A DNA stretch of 64,000 nucleotides from Uliginosibacterium sp. 31-16 (GCF_030730865.1 NZ_JAVALZ010000005.1:105659-169658); one strand, 5' to 3'. Positions 34,573-44,625 are shown, numbered from the stretch's first letter. Numbers and translations are program-made. Notes: generated by a model from the sequence alone, not told the origin.

Positions 34573-35769
34573 ATGCAGAAGAAACTCATCGCTCTGGCCG
34601 TTGCTGGTCTGATGTCCGGCGCCGCTTTCGCGCAAACTTCCGTCACCGTGGGTGGCAAATTTGACGCTTGCTATCAGTTCGCCCGTGCTCAATCCAAGGA
34701 TGCCGACGGCAACATGATCGGCACCAAGGAATCGCAAGAAGGTGGTTGCAACTCAACCACCCGCGTTTCCATTGGCGCCAAGGAAACCATCGCTCCGGGA
34801 TACGACATTCGTGTCGATTTCGATCTGCGTTTTGGCAACGTGCATGAAGGCAAAAGCTTTAGCCAAGATTCGTCGAACAAAATCACCTCGACTGGCGGTT
34901 TGAACTCCAACGATAAGAAGGCCATGGCTTTCACCACCCCGTTCGGCACGCTGCAGTGGGGTACTGCCAACCTGCAGTCCAATGATTACAAACTGGCCGA
35001 AAAGCCCTACATGGTGACGCCGAAAGATACCGAGCTGGTCAAGTTCGGAGTGTCCCAGTTCCGTGAAGAGTCTCTGACCAACCGCAATACATCTTACTGG
35101 TCGCCGACCTTCAATCTTGGCCCGGTCAAGACCCTGATCAAGGCCACCTACGCCATTGGCGACAACCAGAAGGGTGGTACTAACGATAGCGAAGGTACCG
35201 ATACCGCATCGGCCAAGTCCTCGGGTAATGTTTATGTGATCGGCTCCGAAGGCGTGATCATGGACGGTATCGTGGATTGGGGCTTTGACGTGACCGACGT
35301 GCGTCCGTCTGCTGCTCAGAGCGGTGCTGAAGGCCTAGGCCGTAACTTCACCCACGCTTACCTGAACATCCGTCCGATCCCGGGCAACAAGAACCTGAAA
35401 CTTTCGACCGCGTACAACGTGTACAAGGGCGCTTCGGCTGGTGATCTTGGCTACTACAAGGAGAAGAACACCAACTTTGTGCTGTCCTACAACTTCAGTG
35501 GCAAGGCCGAAGTCGGCTTGGGCGTTTCCCACCTGAATGACTTGGGTTCTGGTCCGACGGGCCGCAATAGCGGCCGTTCCATCATGGTCGGCGGCTCCTA
35601 CTTCCTGAGCAAGAGCGTGCAAGTGTACGCCAACCTGCAGAAGACCGACTTTGACCGTCAAGAGAAGATCGCTGGTGGCAAGTATGTCGGTAACGCTACC
35701 GGTTTCAGCGGTGACATAACCAAGGCTGACGCTACGACCATCAAGGTCGGCATCATGAAGGAATTCTGA
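34573..35769 (+). CDS. Gram-negative porin
   Basis: A 398-residue outer-membrane porin. The signal peptide (1-20, 'LAVAGLMSGAAFAQ') is clear. The mature part consists of alternating beta-strand text with 'FTTPFGTLQWGTANLQ', many Gly/Asn loops, and a C-terminal Phe ('IKVGIMKEF'), needed for outer-membrane assembly by BamA. It follows the betaproteobacterial porin_4 type. GGAGAT precedes the ATG at 34573. It lies 318 bases after the XylR-type regulator with its own promoter and a strong terminator, so it may serve sugar entry, which is inference. Codon use is more biased (for example many CTG, AAG, GGC), fitting high expression. Confidence 0.92.
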   Translation: MQKKLIALAVAGLMSGAAFAQTSVTVGGKFDACYQFARAQSKDADGNMIGTKESQEGGCNSTTRVSIGAKETIAPGYDIRVDFDLRFGNVHEGKSFSQDSSNKITSTGGLNSNDKKAMAFTTPFGTLQWGTANLQSNDYKLAEKPYMVTPKDTELVKFGVSQFREESLTNRNTSYWSPTFNLGPVKTLIKATYAIGDNQKGGTNDSEGTDTASAKSSGNVYVIGSEGVIMDGIVDWGFDVTDVRPSAAQSGAEGLGRNFTHAYLNIRPIPGNKNLKLSTAYNVYKGASAGDLGYYKEKNTNFVLSYNFSGKAEVGLGVSHLNDLGSGPTGRNSGRSIMVGGSYFLSKSVQVYANLQKTDFDRQEKIAGGKYVGNATGFSGDITKADATTIKVGIMKEF

Positions 35770-35810
35770 GAACTGTTCTCAGATTTGCAATACTCACAGT
35801 AGAAGATTCA

Positions 35811-35835
35811 GGCCCGCCTTGTGCGGGCCTTTTTT
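35811..35835 (+). terminator. Rho-independent terminator after the porin
   Basis: GGCCCGC (35811-35817), loop CTTGT, GCGGGCC (35823-35829), then a run of T. A smaller palindrome CTGAGAA-CTG-TTCTCAG lies at the stop codon (35766-35782). Confidence 0.92.
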
Positions 35836-35855
35836 GCGATCTATTCCTTTGATGC

Positions 35856-37151
35856 TCAGCGCCCTTCTACGGAGGCACTGAAACTTGCCAGCCAGGCGTC
35901 GATGCGGTCTTTTGGGGGCGTCAGGGAGCGATGGCTGGGCGCAGCTTGTGGGTAGCCTCCGGCATCGTTCTGACTGTCAATGTGATGGCCTTTGCCGGCG
36001 CGGATATCGGCGATGAGTCGAAGATCCACGCTGTCACGGTCCGCCGGTCGGGCTCCGGCTCGATTCAAGACATGCTCGCGGATCGTGTTGGCGGGCTGGA
36101 CGGCGATGCCGATGGCCCAGGCTGGTGGCGCTGAGAGGCTGCGGACGCCACCGAAAGCGAGTGGTGCCGCCGCGCCGCTGGTTGTGAATGCGAGGTTGTC
36201 ATCCATCCAGGCGTCACCCTGACGGTCTGGTGCATTGCTGCCGATGAAACCCTTGCCGGTGGGGGTGTTGGCGCCATGCTGCATGACATTGCCAATGATG
36301 GCGAGCATGGGGGCTGGTGGTGCTGCACGGCCTTCCCACTCCTTTGGGTTGTAGCCCAGGCGGATTGCCCAGGTGCCCGGGTTGTAAACAAAGTTGTTGA
36401 TGATCATGCCGGTCGTGCCGCCCTTGAACCAAGGGTTCCGGTCGTTGTTGTGGGCGTAGAGATTGCCGATCACGGCAACCTCGGTGACGCTGTCGTGAAT
36501 CAGGCTGCCCATCGAGTGCTTGCCTTTTTCGTGGGTGGAGTCGACCAGCCCTTCGGCAATGATGTTGTTCGACAAGGTGACGAGGCGTGCCGTACCCAGC
36601 GGGCCATCGTAGCGCTCACCCGATACCGAGAGGTTTTCGTCTGTTCCCCAGCTTACCGAGCAGTGGTCGACGACTACGTTCCAGGCATTCTTGCCTTCAA
36701 TCGATACATCGCTTTCGTAGCCGCTCTTTTTTGCCAGTCCGGCGTCACCCATGCGGATGCGCAGATGCTGCATCACTACATCATGCGTGCGGATTTTCAT
36801 GCCGGCCCGGATCAACGTGATGCCGGGGCTGGGGGCGGTCTGACCGGCGATGGTCACGAAAGGCTCGCGGACGACAAGGTCGTTCCTGTCCAGATCAATG
36901 ATGCCCCCCACTTCAAACACGACAATGCGCGGCCCCGTTACATCGAGGGCTGCGCGCAGCGAGCCGGGGCCGCTGGCGGCCAGTGTTGTGACCTTGATTA
37001 TTTGGCCGCCGCGTCCGCCTGGGGTTCCGGTGCCGAAGCCGATGGCGCCGGGGAACGCCTGGTCGGAGGTGTGCGTCATGGGCGTGTGCTGACAGGCACT
37101 CAGTGCAAGAGCAAAGAGCAGGACAAGGATGCTGCGGAGCAAGGCGGGCAC
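35856..37151 (-). CDS. pectate-lyase-like lipoprotein
   Basis: A 431-residue right-handed beta-helix protein. The first 20 residues form a lipoprotein signal with lipobox 'LSAC' (Cys20). Helix-repeat texts follow: 'PFVTIAGQTAPSPGITL', 'VVMQHLRIRMGDAG', 'NVVVDHCSVSWGTDENLSV', 'VIGNLYAHNNDRNPWFKGG'. These match polysaccharide lyase family 1-like pectate lyases and relatives. It probably cleaves pectate or a similar plant or microbial polysaccharide at the cell surface. The start is GTG at 37151 with AGGAGAG upstream. It converges with the porin. With the xylose transporter it suggests use of plant cell-wall material, which is inference. Confidence 0.82.
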   Translation of the reverse strand: MPALLRSILVLLFALALSACQHTPMTHTSDQAFPGAIGFGTGTPGGRGGQIIKVTTLAASGPGSLRAALDVTGPRIVVFEVGGIIDLDRNDLVVREPFVTIAGQTAPSPGITLIRAGMKIRTHDVVMQHLRIRMGDAGLAKKSGYESDVSIEGKNAWNVVVDHCSVSWGTDENLSVSGERYDGPLGTARLVTLSNNIIAEGLVDSTHEKGKHSMGSLIHDSVTEVAVIGNLYAHNNDRNPWFKGGTTGMIINNFVYNPGTWAIRLGYNPKEWEGRAAPPAPMLAIIGNVMQHGANTPTGKGFIGSNAPDRQGDAWMDDNLAFTTSGAAAPLAFGGVRSLSAPPAWAIGIAVQPANTIREHVLNRAGARPADRDSVDLRLIADIRAGKGHHIDSQNDAGGYPQAAPSHRSLTPPKDRIDAWLASFSASVEGR

Positions 37152-37449
37152 AAGAACTCTCCTGAAAACGGTAGTGCCACAGTCTCATATTCGAGGTGTT
37201 CGGACAACTCGTTGTCAGCGCCTGTGCGCCGGCATCACTATGCGATGCACAGGAGGTGGCGAGTGTTGACAGCGCTCCCGCCGATTGCGGGGGCAGGTTT
37301 TGTCCCTCGGCCGAAAAGCCGGTCTTGCTGCGGGCGCACAATTTTCGAGCTTCGTTTCGTTGCACTTGAAGCGGACTTTGCATTTGGCGTATGGTGCCTC
37401 ATGACAAATTCGATAGCACTTGCGACCCAGGCTTATCCGGAACTCCGCC

Positions 37450-38745
37450 ATGACGATTGACGTCCACCGCAGCACCCCATCTGGCTGGCCCGTCGATATC
37501 GGCTCAGCGGTACCCGGCCTGCCGGATCGGGCCGCCTTCATGCGCCAGCTGGATATAGCCATCCGCATGGCCGAGCGGCAGCATTCCACCTTTGCCGTGC
37601 TGCTGATCGACTCCGGCCTGAATGCGGCAGACACCGGTCTGCTCGACATGGAGCACCTCGACCAGGTGGCCTCGGCGATCCGCTCCACTGTGCGCCTGAC
37701 CGACACGGTAGCCTTTCTGAGTGGTAACGAGTTTGCCGTGCTGCTCAGTGTGGGTAATGAAGGAGGCGCGGTGCGCGTGGTGGGCAAGATCGTGGCCGCT
37801 CTTGAAGCGCTTGGTCTGGCCGATGTTGCGGCAGGGATTTCGATCTTTGGCATACATAGCCGTGAGGGCGAGGCTCTGCTGCGTGCGGCCGAAAGCGCGC
37901 TCTACCAGGCACGGCGTGCGCGCCAGGCCGTGGTGGTGGCGGTGAAGGCTGAACTTGCTCCGGCGCCGAGCCAGGAAGAACTGGAGCGCCGGATCGGCGC
38001 AGCGATCAAGGAAGACGAATTCGTCCTCCACTTCCAGCCCATCGTCAAACTGCAGAGCGGTTTACCCGTGGCAGTGGAGGCGCTGGCGCGCTGGCATCAC
38101 CCGCAGCTTGGCCTGTTGCCCCCAGCCGAATTTCTTCATCTGGCCGAGCATGATGGCACCCTGGTCGAATTGAGCCTGCGTCTGGTAGATAGCGCTCTGG
38201 CGCTGCTGCGACGCTGGCGCGATCGTGGCGTCCCTTTGACCATGTCGCTGAACCTCGCCATTGGCATGCTTGAACGCGAAGGGTCTGCCCAGGTCATTCT
38301 TGGTTGCCTCCACGGCCTCTCGCTGCCACCGGAAAGCCTCACGCTGGAATTGCGCGACGAAGGGCTGCACGCGCTCTCGCCCACCGTGCACAAAAACCTT
38401 TTTGAACTAGCTGCCGCAGGCGTGTGCCTGTCGCTGGATGATTTTGGCCGGGGCAGCGCTTCGCTGATGGTGCTGCGTGACTTGCCGGTTCACGAAATCA
38501 AGCTTGATGCTGCTTTCGTCAGCCAGATCTGCCGCAGTGAGGCTGATGCCGCCATCGTCGGCGCGCTGATTGGCTTGGGGCGCAAGCTGGGCAAGGCGGT
38601 AATCGCCAAAGGTATCGAAAGTGCCGATGTGCGCCAGAAACTCTGTGAGCTTGGCTGCGAATACGGCCAGGGCTTCCACTTCGCTCAGGCGCTGGGGGCC
38701 GACGAACTGGAGCGCTGGAGTGCGAAACGAAACGGAGCTGCCTGA
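37450..38745 (+). CDS. degenerate GGDEF-EAL domain protein
   Basis: A 431-residue soluble protein. Residues 20-165 are a GGDEF domain whose signature reads SGNEF (91-95), so diguanylate cyclase activity is unlikely. Residues 180-425 are an EAL domain: 'EALARW' at 210-215, Glu300, 'DDFGRG' at 330-335, Lys351 and Gln407 are kept, but the usual AEGVE motif reads AKGIE (386-390). It may be a weak or inactive c-di-GMP phosphodiesterase, or a c-di-GMP-responsive adaptor. No sensor domain or membrane segment is present. The stop codon lies inside repeat copy E. The ATG at 37450 is chosen; the only longer frame starts with TTG. Confidence 0.85.
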   Translation: MTIDVHRSTPSGWPVDIGSAVPGLPDRAAFMRQLDIAIRMAERQHSTFAVLLIDSGLNAADTGLLDMEHLDQVASAIRSTVRLTDTVAFLSGNEFAVLLSVGNEGGAVRVVGKIVAALEALGLADVAAGISIFGIHSREGEALLRAAESALYQARRARQAVVVAVKAELAPAPSQEELERRIGAAIKEDEFVLHFQPIVKLQSGLPVAVEALARWHHPQLGLLPPAEFLHLAEHDGTLVELSLRLVDSALALLRRWRDRGVPLTMSLNLAIGMLEREGSAQVILGCLHGLSLPPESLTLELRDEGLHALSPTVHKNLFELAAAGVCLSLDDFGRGSASLMVLRDLPVHEIKLDAAFVSQICRSEADAAIVGALIGLGRKLGKAVIAKGIESADVRQKLCELGCEYGQGFHFAQALGADELERWSAKRNGAA

Positions 38746-38800
38746 AGAGCCGCATGCGGCTTCATTCTCCGAGCAGTAGGGCTGGAGAGGCAGGCGGGAA
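38742..38800. repeat. dispersed intergenic repeat, copy E
   Basis: CCTGAAGAGCCGCATGCGGC-TTCATTCTCCGAG starts on the stop codon of the EAL gene (TGA 38743-38745) and continues with GGCTGGAGAGGCAGGCGGGAAG, which resembles the second part of other copies. Confidence 0.6.
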
Positions 38801-38810
38801 GCTGATGTAC

Positions 38811-38842
38811 AAAGGGGGTGGCGCGAAAGCGCCACCCCCTTT
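38811..38842. terminator. bidirectional terminator between the EAL gene and valS
   Basis: AAAGGGGGTGGCGC (38811-38824), loop GAAA, GCGCCACCCCCTTT (38829-38842): a perfect 14-bp stem with a GNRA loop, usable by both converging genes. Confidence 0.93.
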
Positions 38843-38863
38843 GGGTTGTTGCTGTTGCGAGAC

Positions 38864-41719
38864 TCAGCCCAGCCGGCTTAACTGATCACGCAGCTTTTCC
38901 AGCGTCGCGGTGAAGTCCGCCAAGCGCTTCTTTTCCTGCTCAACGACTGCCGCCGGAGCACGTGCGACGAAGCCCTCGTTGGCGAGCTTGACCTCGATCT
39001 TTGCCGCTTCCGCCTCGATGCGTGTGATTTCCTTGCCGATGCGGGCGCGCTCGGCCACCGGATCGATTTCGATCTTGAGCATGGCGCGGAATTCGCCGAC
39101 GACCTGCACCGGAGCTGGCGATTGCGGCAGCTCGGCGCCCACGGCGCTGACTTCGGAGAGCTTGGCCAACGCAGCCAGATAGGGGCCGTAGAGCTTGACC
39201 GCGTCTTCCGGGCCCGCCACCAGCAGCGGCACCTTCTGCGCCGGGGAAAGATTCATCTCGGCGCGCAGGCTGCGGCAGGCGTTGATGATGTCCTTCAGCT
39301 CGGCAACCTTCGCCTCGCTGGCTTCGTCGATGCGCTCCGGTGCGCAGGTGGGATAGGCGCTGGCGCCGATGAAGTCGCTGGCCTTGCGCCCGGCGACGAC
39401 CGACACGGTCTGCCACAGCTCTTCGGTGATGAAGGGAATCAGCGGGTGGGCCAGACGCAGAATGGTTTCCAGCACGCGCACCAGAGTGCGGCGGGTGCCG
39501 CGCTGCTGCGCTTCCGAGCCGTTCTGCAGCTGTACCTTGGCGAGTTCCAGATACCAGTCGCAGTACTCGTCCCACACCAGTTCGTAGACTGTGCGTGCAG
39601 CCAGATCCAGACGATATTCGGCGAAATTCTGCGCGATGTCGGCTTCGGCGCGTTGCAGGCGGCTGGTCATCCAGCGGTCGGCAAAGGAGAACTCCAGGTA
39701 TTTGCCGTCACAGGCGTTCACCTGATGGTTGTCCAGTCCGCAGTCCTTGCCTTCGCAATTCATCAGCACGAAGCGGGTGGCGTTCCACAGCTTGTTGCAG
39801 AAGTTGCGATAGCCCTCGCAGCGCTGCATGTCGAACTTGATGTCGCGGCCCAGCGAGGCGAGCGAGGCGAAGGTGAAGCGCAGTGCGTCGGTGCCGAAGG
39901 CGGGAATGCCGTCCGGATATTCCTTGCGTGTCTTCTTCTCAATCTGCGCGGCCTGCTTCGGGTTCATCAGGCCGGTGGTGCGCTTGGCGACGAGGTCCTC
40001 AAGGCCGATACCGTCGATGAGGTCGATCGGGTCGAGCACATTGCCCTTGGACTTGCTCATCTTCTGGCCTTCCGCGTCGCGGATCAGGCCGTGCACGTAG
40101 ACGTGCTTGAACGGAATCTTGTTGGTGAGGTGCTTGGTCATCATGATCATCCGGGCGACCCAGAAGAAAATGATGTCAAAGCCGGTGACCAGCACGGAAG
40201 AGGGCAGATACAGGTCCATTGCCGGGTTGGATTGGCCCGGCCATTCCGGCGTCCAGTCCAGGGTGGAGAAGGGCCACAGCGCGGAGGAATACCAGGTGTC
40301 GAGCACGTCGTTGTCGCGGGTGAGCGCGCCGGTGTAGCCGTCCTTGGCGGCCAGCGCCGTGGCTTCAGCTTCGTCGTGGGCGACCCACACACGGCCATCC
40401 GTGCCATGCCAGGCGGGAATCTGGTGGCCCCACCACAACTGGCGTGAGATGCACCAGTCCTGCAGGTTGCGCATCCATGAGTAGTAGGTGTTGATCCAGT
40501 TCTCGGGCACGAATTTCACTTCGCCGGATTCAACGACTTCGATGGCCTTCTGGCCAATCGACTTGCCGTCCGGGCCGGGCTTGTTGACGGCCACGAACCA
40601 CTGGTCGGTGAGCATGGGCTCGACGATCACACCGGAGCGGTCGCCGCGCGGTACCTGCAGCTTGTGCGGCTTGATCTCGCCGAGCAGACCCAAGGTTTCG
40701 AAGTCGGCAACGATCTGCTTGCGCGCCTCGAAGCGGTCCAGCCCGTGGTACTTGGCGGGCGCGTTGTCGTTGATCTTGGCATCCAGCGAGAGCACCGAAA
40801 TCATCGGCAGGTGGTGGCGCTGGCCGACGGCGTAATCGTTGAAGTCGTGCGCCGGGGTCACCTTCACGCAGCCGGTGCCGAATTCCTTGTCGACATAGTC
40901 ATCCGCAATGATCGGAATCTCGCGCCAGTGGGCCGCGTCCAGCGCATCGCCCTGCATGGACGAAAGCGGCAGGCGGATCATCTTGCCGATCAGGTGCTTG
41001 TAGCGCTCGTCTTCCGGGTGGACCATCACGGCGGTGTCGCCCAGCATGGTTTCCGGGCGGGTCGTGGCCACCGTCAGATGACCCGAGCCGTCGGCCAGCG
41101 GGTAGTTCAGGTGCCAGAGCTTGCCGTCTTCTTCTTCGCTGATTACTTCCAGATCGGAAACCGCCGTGCCCAGTTTCGGGTCCCAGTTCACCAGACGCTT
41201 GCCACGGTAGATCAGGCCTTCGTTGTAGAGGCGCACGAAGGTTTGGGTGACGGTCTTGGAGAGCCCGGCATCCATCGTGAAGCGCTCGCGGCTCCAGTCC
41301 GGCGAGGTACCCAGGCGGCGCATCTGGCGCGTGATGGTGTTGCCGGAGTACTCCTTCCACTCCCACACCTTCTCGATGAACTTGGCCCGACCCAGCTCAT
41401 GCCGCGACACGCCTTCGCCTTCCAGCTTGCGCTCCACCACCATCTGGGTGGCGATGCCGGCGTGGTCGGTGCCGGGTTGCCACAGGGTATTCGCCCCGCT
41501 CATGCGGTGGTAGCGGGTCAGCGCATCCATGATGGTCTGGTTGAAACCATGGCCCATGTGCAGCGAGCCGGTCACATTCGGCGGCGGCAACAGGATGCAG
41601 AAAGACTGGTCAGCGGGCTTGCTGGTGTCGGTGCCGGCGGCGAAATAACCGGATTGCTCCCACTGCGGGTACCAGCGCGATTCGATATCGGCCGGCTCAA
41701 AGCTCTTGGCGAGTTCCAT
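38864..41719 (-). CDS. valS: valyl-tRNA synthetase
   Basis: A 951-residue class I aminoacyl-tRNA synthetase of normal length. The HIGH-type motif '[10 protein letters not shown]' is near residue 55, the editing domain in the middle ('[21 protein letters not shown]', given as a landmark in parts), and 'KMSKSKGN' near 555. A C-terminal helical region ends in a coiled-coil arm ('[24 protein letters not shown]', Arg/Glu-rich). It charges tRNA-Val and proofreads Thr. It is transcribed alone, sharing a terminator with the EAL gene. No T-box or other leader is visible in the 265-base gap to the MORN gene. Confidence 0.97.
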   Translation of the reverse strand: MELAKSFEPADIESRWYPQWEQSGYFAAGTDTSKPADQSFCILLPPPNVTGSLHMGHGFNQTIMDALTRYHRMSGANTLWQPGTDHAGIATQMVVERKLEGEGVSRHELGRAKFIEKVWEWKEYSGNTITRQMRRLGTSPDWSRERFTMDAGLSKTVTQTFVRLYNEGLIYRGKRLVNWDPKLGTAVSDLEVISEEEDGKLWHLNYPLADGSGHLTVATTRPETMLGDTAVMVHPEDERYKHLIGKMIRLPLSSMQGDALDAAHWREIPIIADDYVDKEFGTGCVKVTPAHDFNDYAVGQRHHLPMISVLSLDAKINDNAPAKYHGLDRFEARKQIVADFETLGLLGEIKPHKLQVPRGDRSGVIVEPMLTDQWFVAVNKPGPDGKSIGQKAIEVVESGEVKFVPENWINTYYSWMRNLQDWCISRQLWWGHQIPAWHGTDGRVWVAHDEAEATALAAKDGYTGALTRDNDVLDTWYSSALWPFSTLDWTPEWPGQSNPAMDLYLPSSVLVTGFDIIFFWVARMIMMTKHLTNKIPFKHVYVHGLIRDAEGQKMSKSKGNVLDPIDLIDGIGLEDLVAKRTTGLMNPKQAAQIEKKTRKEYPDGIPAFGTDALRFTFASLASLGRDIKFDMQRCEGYRNFCNKLWNATRFVLMNCEGKDCGLDNHQVNACDGKYLEFSFADRWMTSRLQRAEADIAQNFAEYRLDLAARTVYELVWDEYCDWYLELAKVQLQNGSEAQQRGTRRTLVRVLETILRLAHPLIPFITEELWQTVSVVAGRKASDFIGASAYPTCAPERIDEASEAKVAELKDIINACRSLRAEMNLSPAQKVPLLVAGPEDAVKLYGPYLAALAKLSEVSAVGAELPQSPAPVQVVGEFRAMLKIEIDPVAERARIGKEITRIEAEAAKIEVKLANEGFVARAPAAVVEQEKKRLADFTATLEKLRDQLSRLG

Positions 41720-41984
41720 AGGAAACCTGGAGAAAATTCTGGGGAAGGGCGCGATTATACCGGCTGGAAGGCGCTGGCCGGGAGGCGAACCGTGCGAGGT
41801 GTTTTCTTCCGGTGAGTGGGCTGTGCTCGGGCAATCTCTTGGATGCCCTTCAAGGGGCGTGCAAAGGTGGCTCAGTTACATGAGGCAGGATGATCGTGGA
41901 TTGATCGTGCGGCTTGCGTGCCTCCTGCCCGAATCGGTAGTCTCGGCTTAGATTCGAATAGAAGCCTGAAATCGGGGAGAGGTG

Positions 41985-43682
41985 ATGAAAAAAGCAAGGT
42001 TGGCGATCTTGATGACGCTGCTGACGCAAACCGTGATGGCAGGCGAGTGGATTGCGGACGACCAAGGCTGCAAGGTGTGGAATCCGAAGCCTCTGCCGGC
42101 AGAAACCGTGACCTGGTCCGGAGCGTGCAAAGAAGGCTATGCCGAGGGAGAGGGGACACTGCGCTGGTTCAAGGAAGGGCAGCCAAATGGCTGGGAGGAC
42201 GTGCCGCGCAAACGCGGTGTGCTGTCAGGAAAGGGTGTTGCGGTACATGTCGGAACGAGTAGCCGCTACGAGGGGGAGTTCGTTGATGGCAAGCGTTCAG
42301 GCTTCGGCGTGACTTTCTGGGGGCAGAGCGGGAACCGACATGAAGGCTTGTACGAGAACGGATTGCGGAATGGCAAAGGAGTGTTTGTCTGGGCAAACGG
42401 GGCTCGATACGAAGGCGATTACCTCGATGACAAACGCACCGGGTATGGCGTTTATCTGTACGCGGATGGGCGGCGTCACGAGGGTGGATACCTTGACAAT
42501 AAACTGCACGGTAACGGCGTCTTCATATGGCCCAATGGTGATCGGTATGAAGGCGACTTTGTGGCTGACGCCCGTACAGGGAAAGGCGTTTACACATGGG
42601 CGAACGGAGATCGCTATGCAGGCGATTTTGCCAATGGTGTCCGTACTGGCAAGGGAGTTTACACATGGGCCAATGGCAACCGTTATGAGGGTGATACGGT
42701 CCAAGGGATGCATACCGGGAGGGGTGTGTTTACCTGGCCAAACGGAGATCGCTATGAGGGTGGATTTCTGAATGATGAAAAAAGTGGCAAGGGTGTTTTT
42801 GTCTGGGCAGACGGGACTCGCTACGAAGGCGAGTTCGTCGAGGGCTGGCGTACTGGAAAAGGTGTCTACGTTTGGGCGAATGGTGATCGGTACGAAGGCG
42901 ACTTCCTGAAAAACAGGCGCACCGGGCAAGGCGTGTTTACCTATGCGGACGGTCGGCGCTACGAAGGTGGTTTTCTCGATGATTTGCTCAGCGGTACGGG
43001 GGCCTTGATCGACAAGGATGGCAACCGGGTGGAAGCGATGTTTGCCGAAGGCGATATGGTTGCGGGTCCGATCCGTGTCTTCTTTGCCGATGGGCGCCGC
43101 CTGGACGGGGAGATTCAGGGAGACAAGTCTTCCCTCGCGTGGCAGGTGAAGCTGGAAGGCGAGGGCGCCCAGCTTGGCGGTGAGTACTTGCCGAGCCTGA
43201 AAATTTTCAAAGGTGTTGTGACCACGCCGGACGGTGGGCGCTACGAGGGCGCCACGTCAGCCGGCATGGCGGCGGGCCAAGGCGTCTATGTCTGGCCGGA
43301 CGGGCGACGTTACGAGGGCAACTTTGTCGCCGGCAAGATGGACGGCAAGGGGGTGCTGACCTGGCCCAATGGTTTGCGTTATGAAGGTGACTTCAAGGCG
43401 GATTGGAGTCACGGACGTGGGGTTCTGGTGGCTGCCAATGGCGATACCTACACCGGCGACTTTGCCGAGGGGAAACGCTCCGGACGCGGGCGTTCCGTCT
43501 GGGATGGCGGCAGATCGAATTACGAAGGAGGCTGGAAGGACGACCTCTACAATGGTTTCGGGCGCTTGACGGAAGACGGCCACGTCCAAGAGGGGTACTG
43601 GCAGGCTGGCGTTTTTTCCTTTGGCTGCAAGTCAGAGCAGGAGTGTCGTTCAATGCTTGAGGCAGGTGCTCCACGAGGTTAA
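41985..43682 (+). CDS. secreted MORN-repeat protein
   Basis: A 565-residue protein. The first 19 residues form a signal peptide ('ILMTLLTQTVMAG'). From about residue 93 the protein is built of 23-residue MORN units of the form RYEGxFxxGxRxGxGVxxWxNGx. I count eleven in a row, a degenerate twelfth with an unrelated insert, then five more. The repeats are also visible as a 69-base period in the DNA. MORN arrays form long beta-hairpin ribbons; bacterial examples have no fixed function. The ATG at 41985 follows GGGGAG by five bases; a GTG three bases earlier is too close. The end holds two Cys ('FGCKSEQECRSM') that could form a disulfide, fitting a periplasmic location. Confidence 0.88.
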   Translation: MKKARLAILMTLLTQTVMAGEWIADDQGCKVWNPKPLPAETVTWSGACKEGYAEGEGTLRWFKEGQPNGWEDVPRKRGVLSGKGVAVHVGTSSRYEGEFVDGKRSGFGVTFWGQSGNRHEGLYENGLRNGKGVFVWANGARYEGDYLDDKRTGYGVYLYADGRRHEGGYLDNKLHGNGVFIWPNGDRYEGDFVADARTGKGVYTWANGDRYAGDFANGVRTGKGVYTWANGNRYEGDTVQGMHTGRGVFTWPNGDRYEGGFLNDEKSGKGVFVWADGTRYEGEFVEGWRTGKGVYVWANGDRYEGDFLKNRRTGQGVFTYADGRRYEGGFLDDLLSGTGALIDKDGNRVEAMFAEGDMVAGPIRVFFADGRRLDGEIQGDKSSLAWQVKLEGEGAQLGGEYLPSLKIFKGVVTTPDGGRYEGATSAGMAAGQGVYVWPDGRRYEGNFVAGKMDGKGVLTWPNGLRYEGDFKADWSHGRGVLVAANGDTYTGDFAEGKRSGRGRSVWDGGRSNYEGGWKDDLYNGFGRLTEDGHVQEGYWQAGVFSFGCKSEQECRSMLEAGAPRG

Positions 43683-43698
43683 AACACTTGGTCGTGAC

Positions 43699-44457
43699 TT
43701 ACTGTCGGTCGAGCATTTCATCCAGCAGCGGCTGCATGGCCTCGGCCCAGATTCGGTAGCCGGCGAGCGAAGGGTGAAGCTGGTCCGGCATCAGCTCGGG
43801 CGGGATCTGGCCATCGCGCAAAAAACGCGGACCAATGTCGAGATAGCGGATACGCTGGCCGTCGTCGAGGTGGGCAAGTTCAGTGTTGGTTTCACGGATG
43901 GTCTGCAGGCGCTGGACTGCGTCGTCCATGCGCCCGCTGGCGTCCCTGCGCGGGCCGCGCGGGAAGATGCCCAGCAGCAGAATTCTGCTTTGCGGCCGTT
44001 TGCGGGTAATGAGTTCGACGATCTGACGGATGCTGGCGGCAATCTGGGCGCCGCTCTGCGAGGCGCTGTTGTTGGTGCCGATGAGCAGGACGATGACTTT
44101 GGGCGCGATGCCGTCGAGCTCGCCATTGTCCAGGCGCCACAGCACATGCTCGACACGGTCGCCGCCGATGCCGAAGTTGGCCGGGCGGTGCGCGCCATAC
44201 TGCTGTTGCCACAGGACGGGCGCCTTGCTGGCCCAGCCTTCGGTGATGGAGTCGCCGATGAAGAGCAGGTCCACCGGCCCTTCCTGGGCTCGGCGCAGAA
44301 AGCTTTGGTGCCGGGCGAGGAATTTGCCGCCATCTTTTTTGGGCGTACCGAGGCCGGAATGCGTGGGTTCCGGGGCGATGGGCGAGAGCTGAGCGCAGGC
44401 TGACAGGAGTGTGACAGCGCCGAGCGAGGCAAGAACCAGAAGAAAGCGAAGGCGCAT
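43699..44457 (-). CDS. GDSL/SGNH-hydrolase lipoprotein
   Basis: A 252-residue protein with a lipoprotein signal ('LLSAC', Cys21) and an SGNH hydrolase domain. The four blocks are present: 'GDSIT' with the nucleophile Ser70, 'GIGGDR' at 96-101, 'GTNN' at 127-130, and 'DQLHP' with Asp225 and His228. It resembles the platelet-activating-factor acetylhydrolase-like group, enzymes that remove acyl or acetyl groups from lipids or sugars. The ATG at 44457 starts a clean signal peptide; a frame reaching 44502 runs into repeat copy F. It converges with the MORN gene, 16 bases apart. Confidence 0.9.
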   Translation of the reverse strand: MRLRFLLVLASLGAVTLLSACAQLSPIAPEPTHSGLGTPKKDGGKFLARHQSFLRRAQEGPVDLLFIGDSITEGWASKAPVLWQQQYGAHRPANFGIGGDRVEHVLWRLDNGELDGIAPKVIVLLIGTNNSASQSGAQIAASIRQIVELITRKRPQSRILLLGIFPRGPRRDASGRMDDAVQRLQTIRETNTELAHLDDGQRIRYLDIGPRFLRDGQIPPELMPDQLHPSLAGYRIWAEAMQPLLDEMLDRQ

Positions 44458-44488
44458 TGCTGAGCTTTCAGGACACGAGGCAAGGTGG

Positions 44489-44600
44489 CTGGAGAGCCGC
44501 ATGCGGCCTTGATTTGCGAAGCATCTGCCTGTTCGGCATGGCTGGGTGCGGCTTCGCAGGGTAGAGGGCTGAAGAAGTCCGCCGGATGCGGGTTCTGGCA
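44489..44600. repeat. dispersed intergenic repeat, copy F
   Basis: CTGGAGAGCCGCATGCGGCC (44489-44508) and CTGAAGAAGTCCGCCGGATG followed by CGGGTTCTGG (44569-44598), with an internal CGAAGCATCTGC...GTGCGGCTTCG stem between. It lies in the gap between the GDSL gene and the DUF2486-like gene. Confidence 0.65.
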
Positions 44601-44625
44601 GAGGACTTGCGAGCCGCTGGCGTGG

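Noticed and set aside
42231..43580. Tandem 69-base repeats considered as a CRISPR or satellite
   Set aside because: The period is a multiple of three, codes for MORN units in frame, and has no constant repeat with unique spacers.
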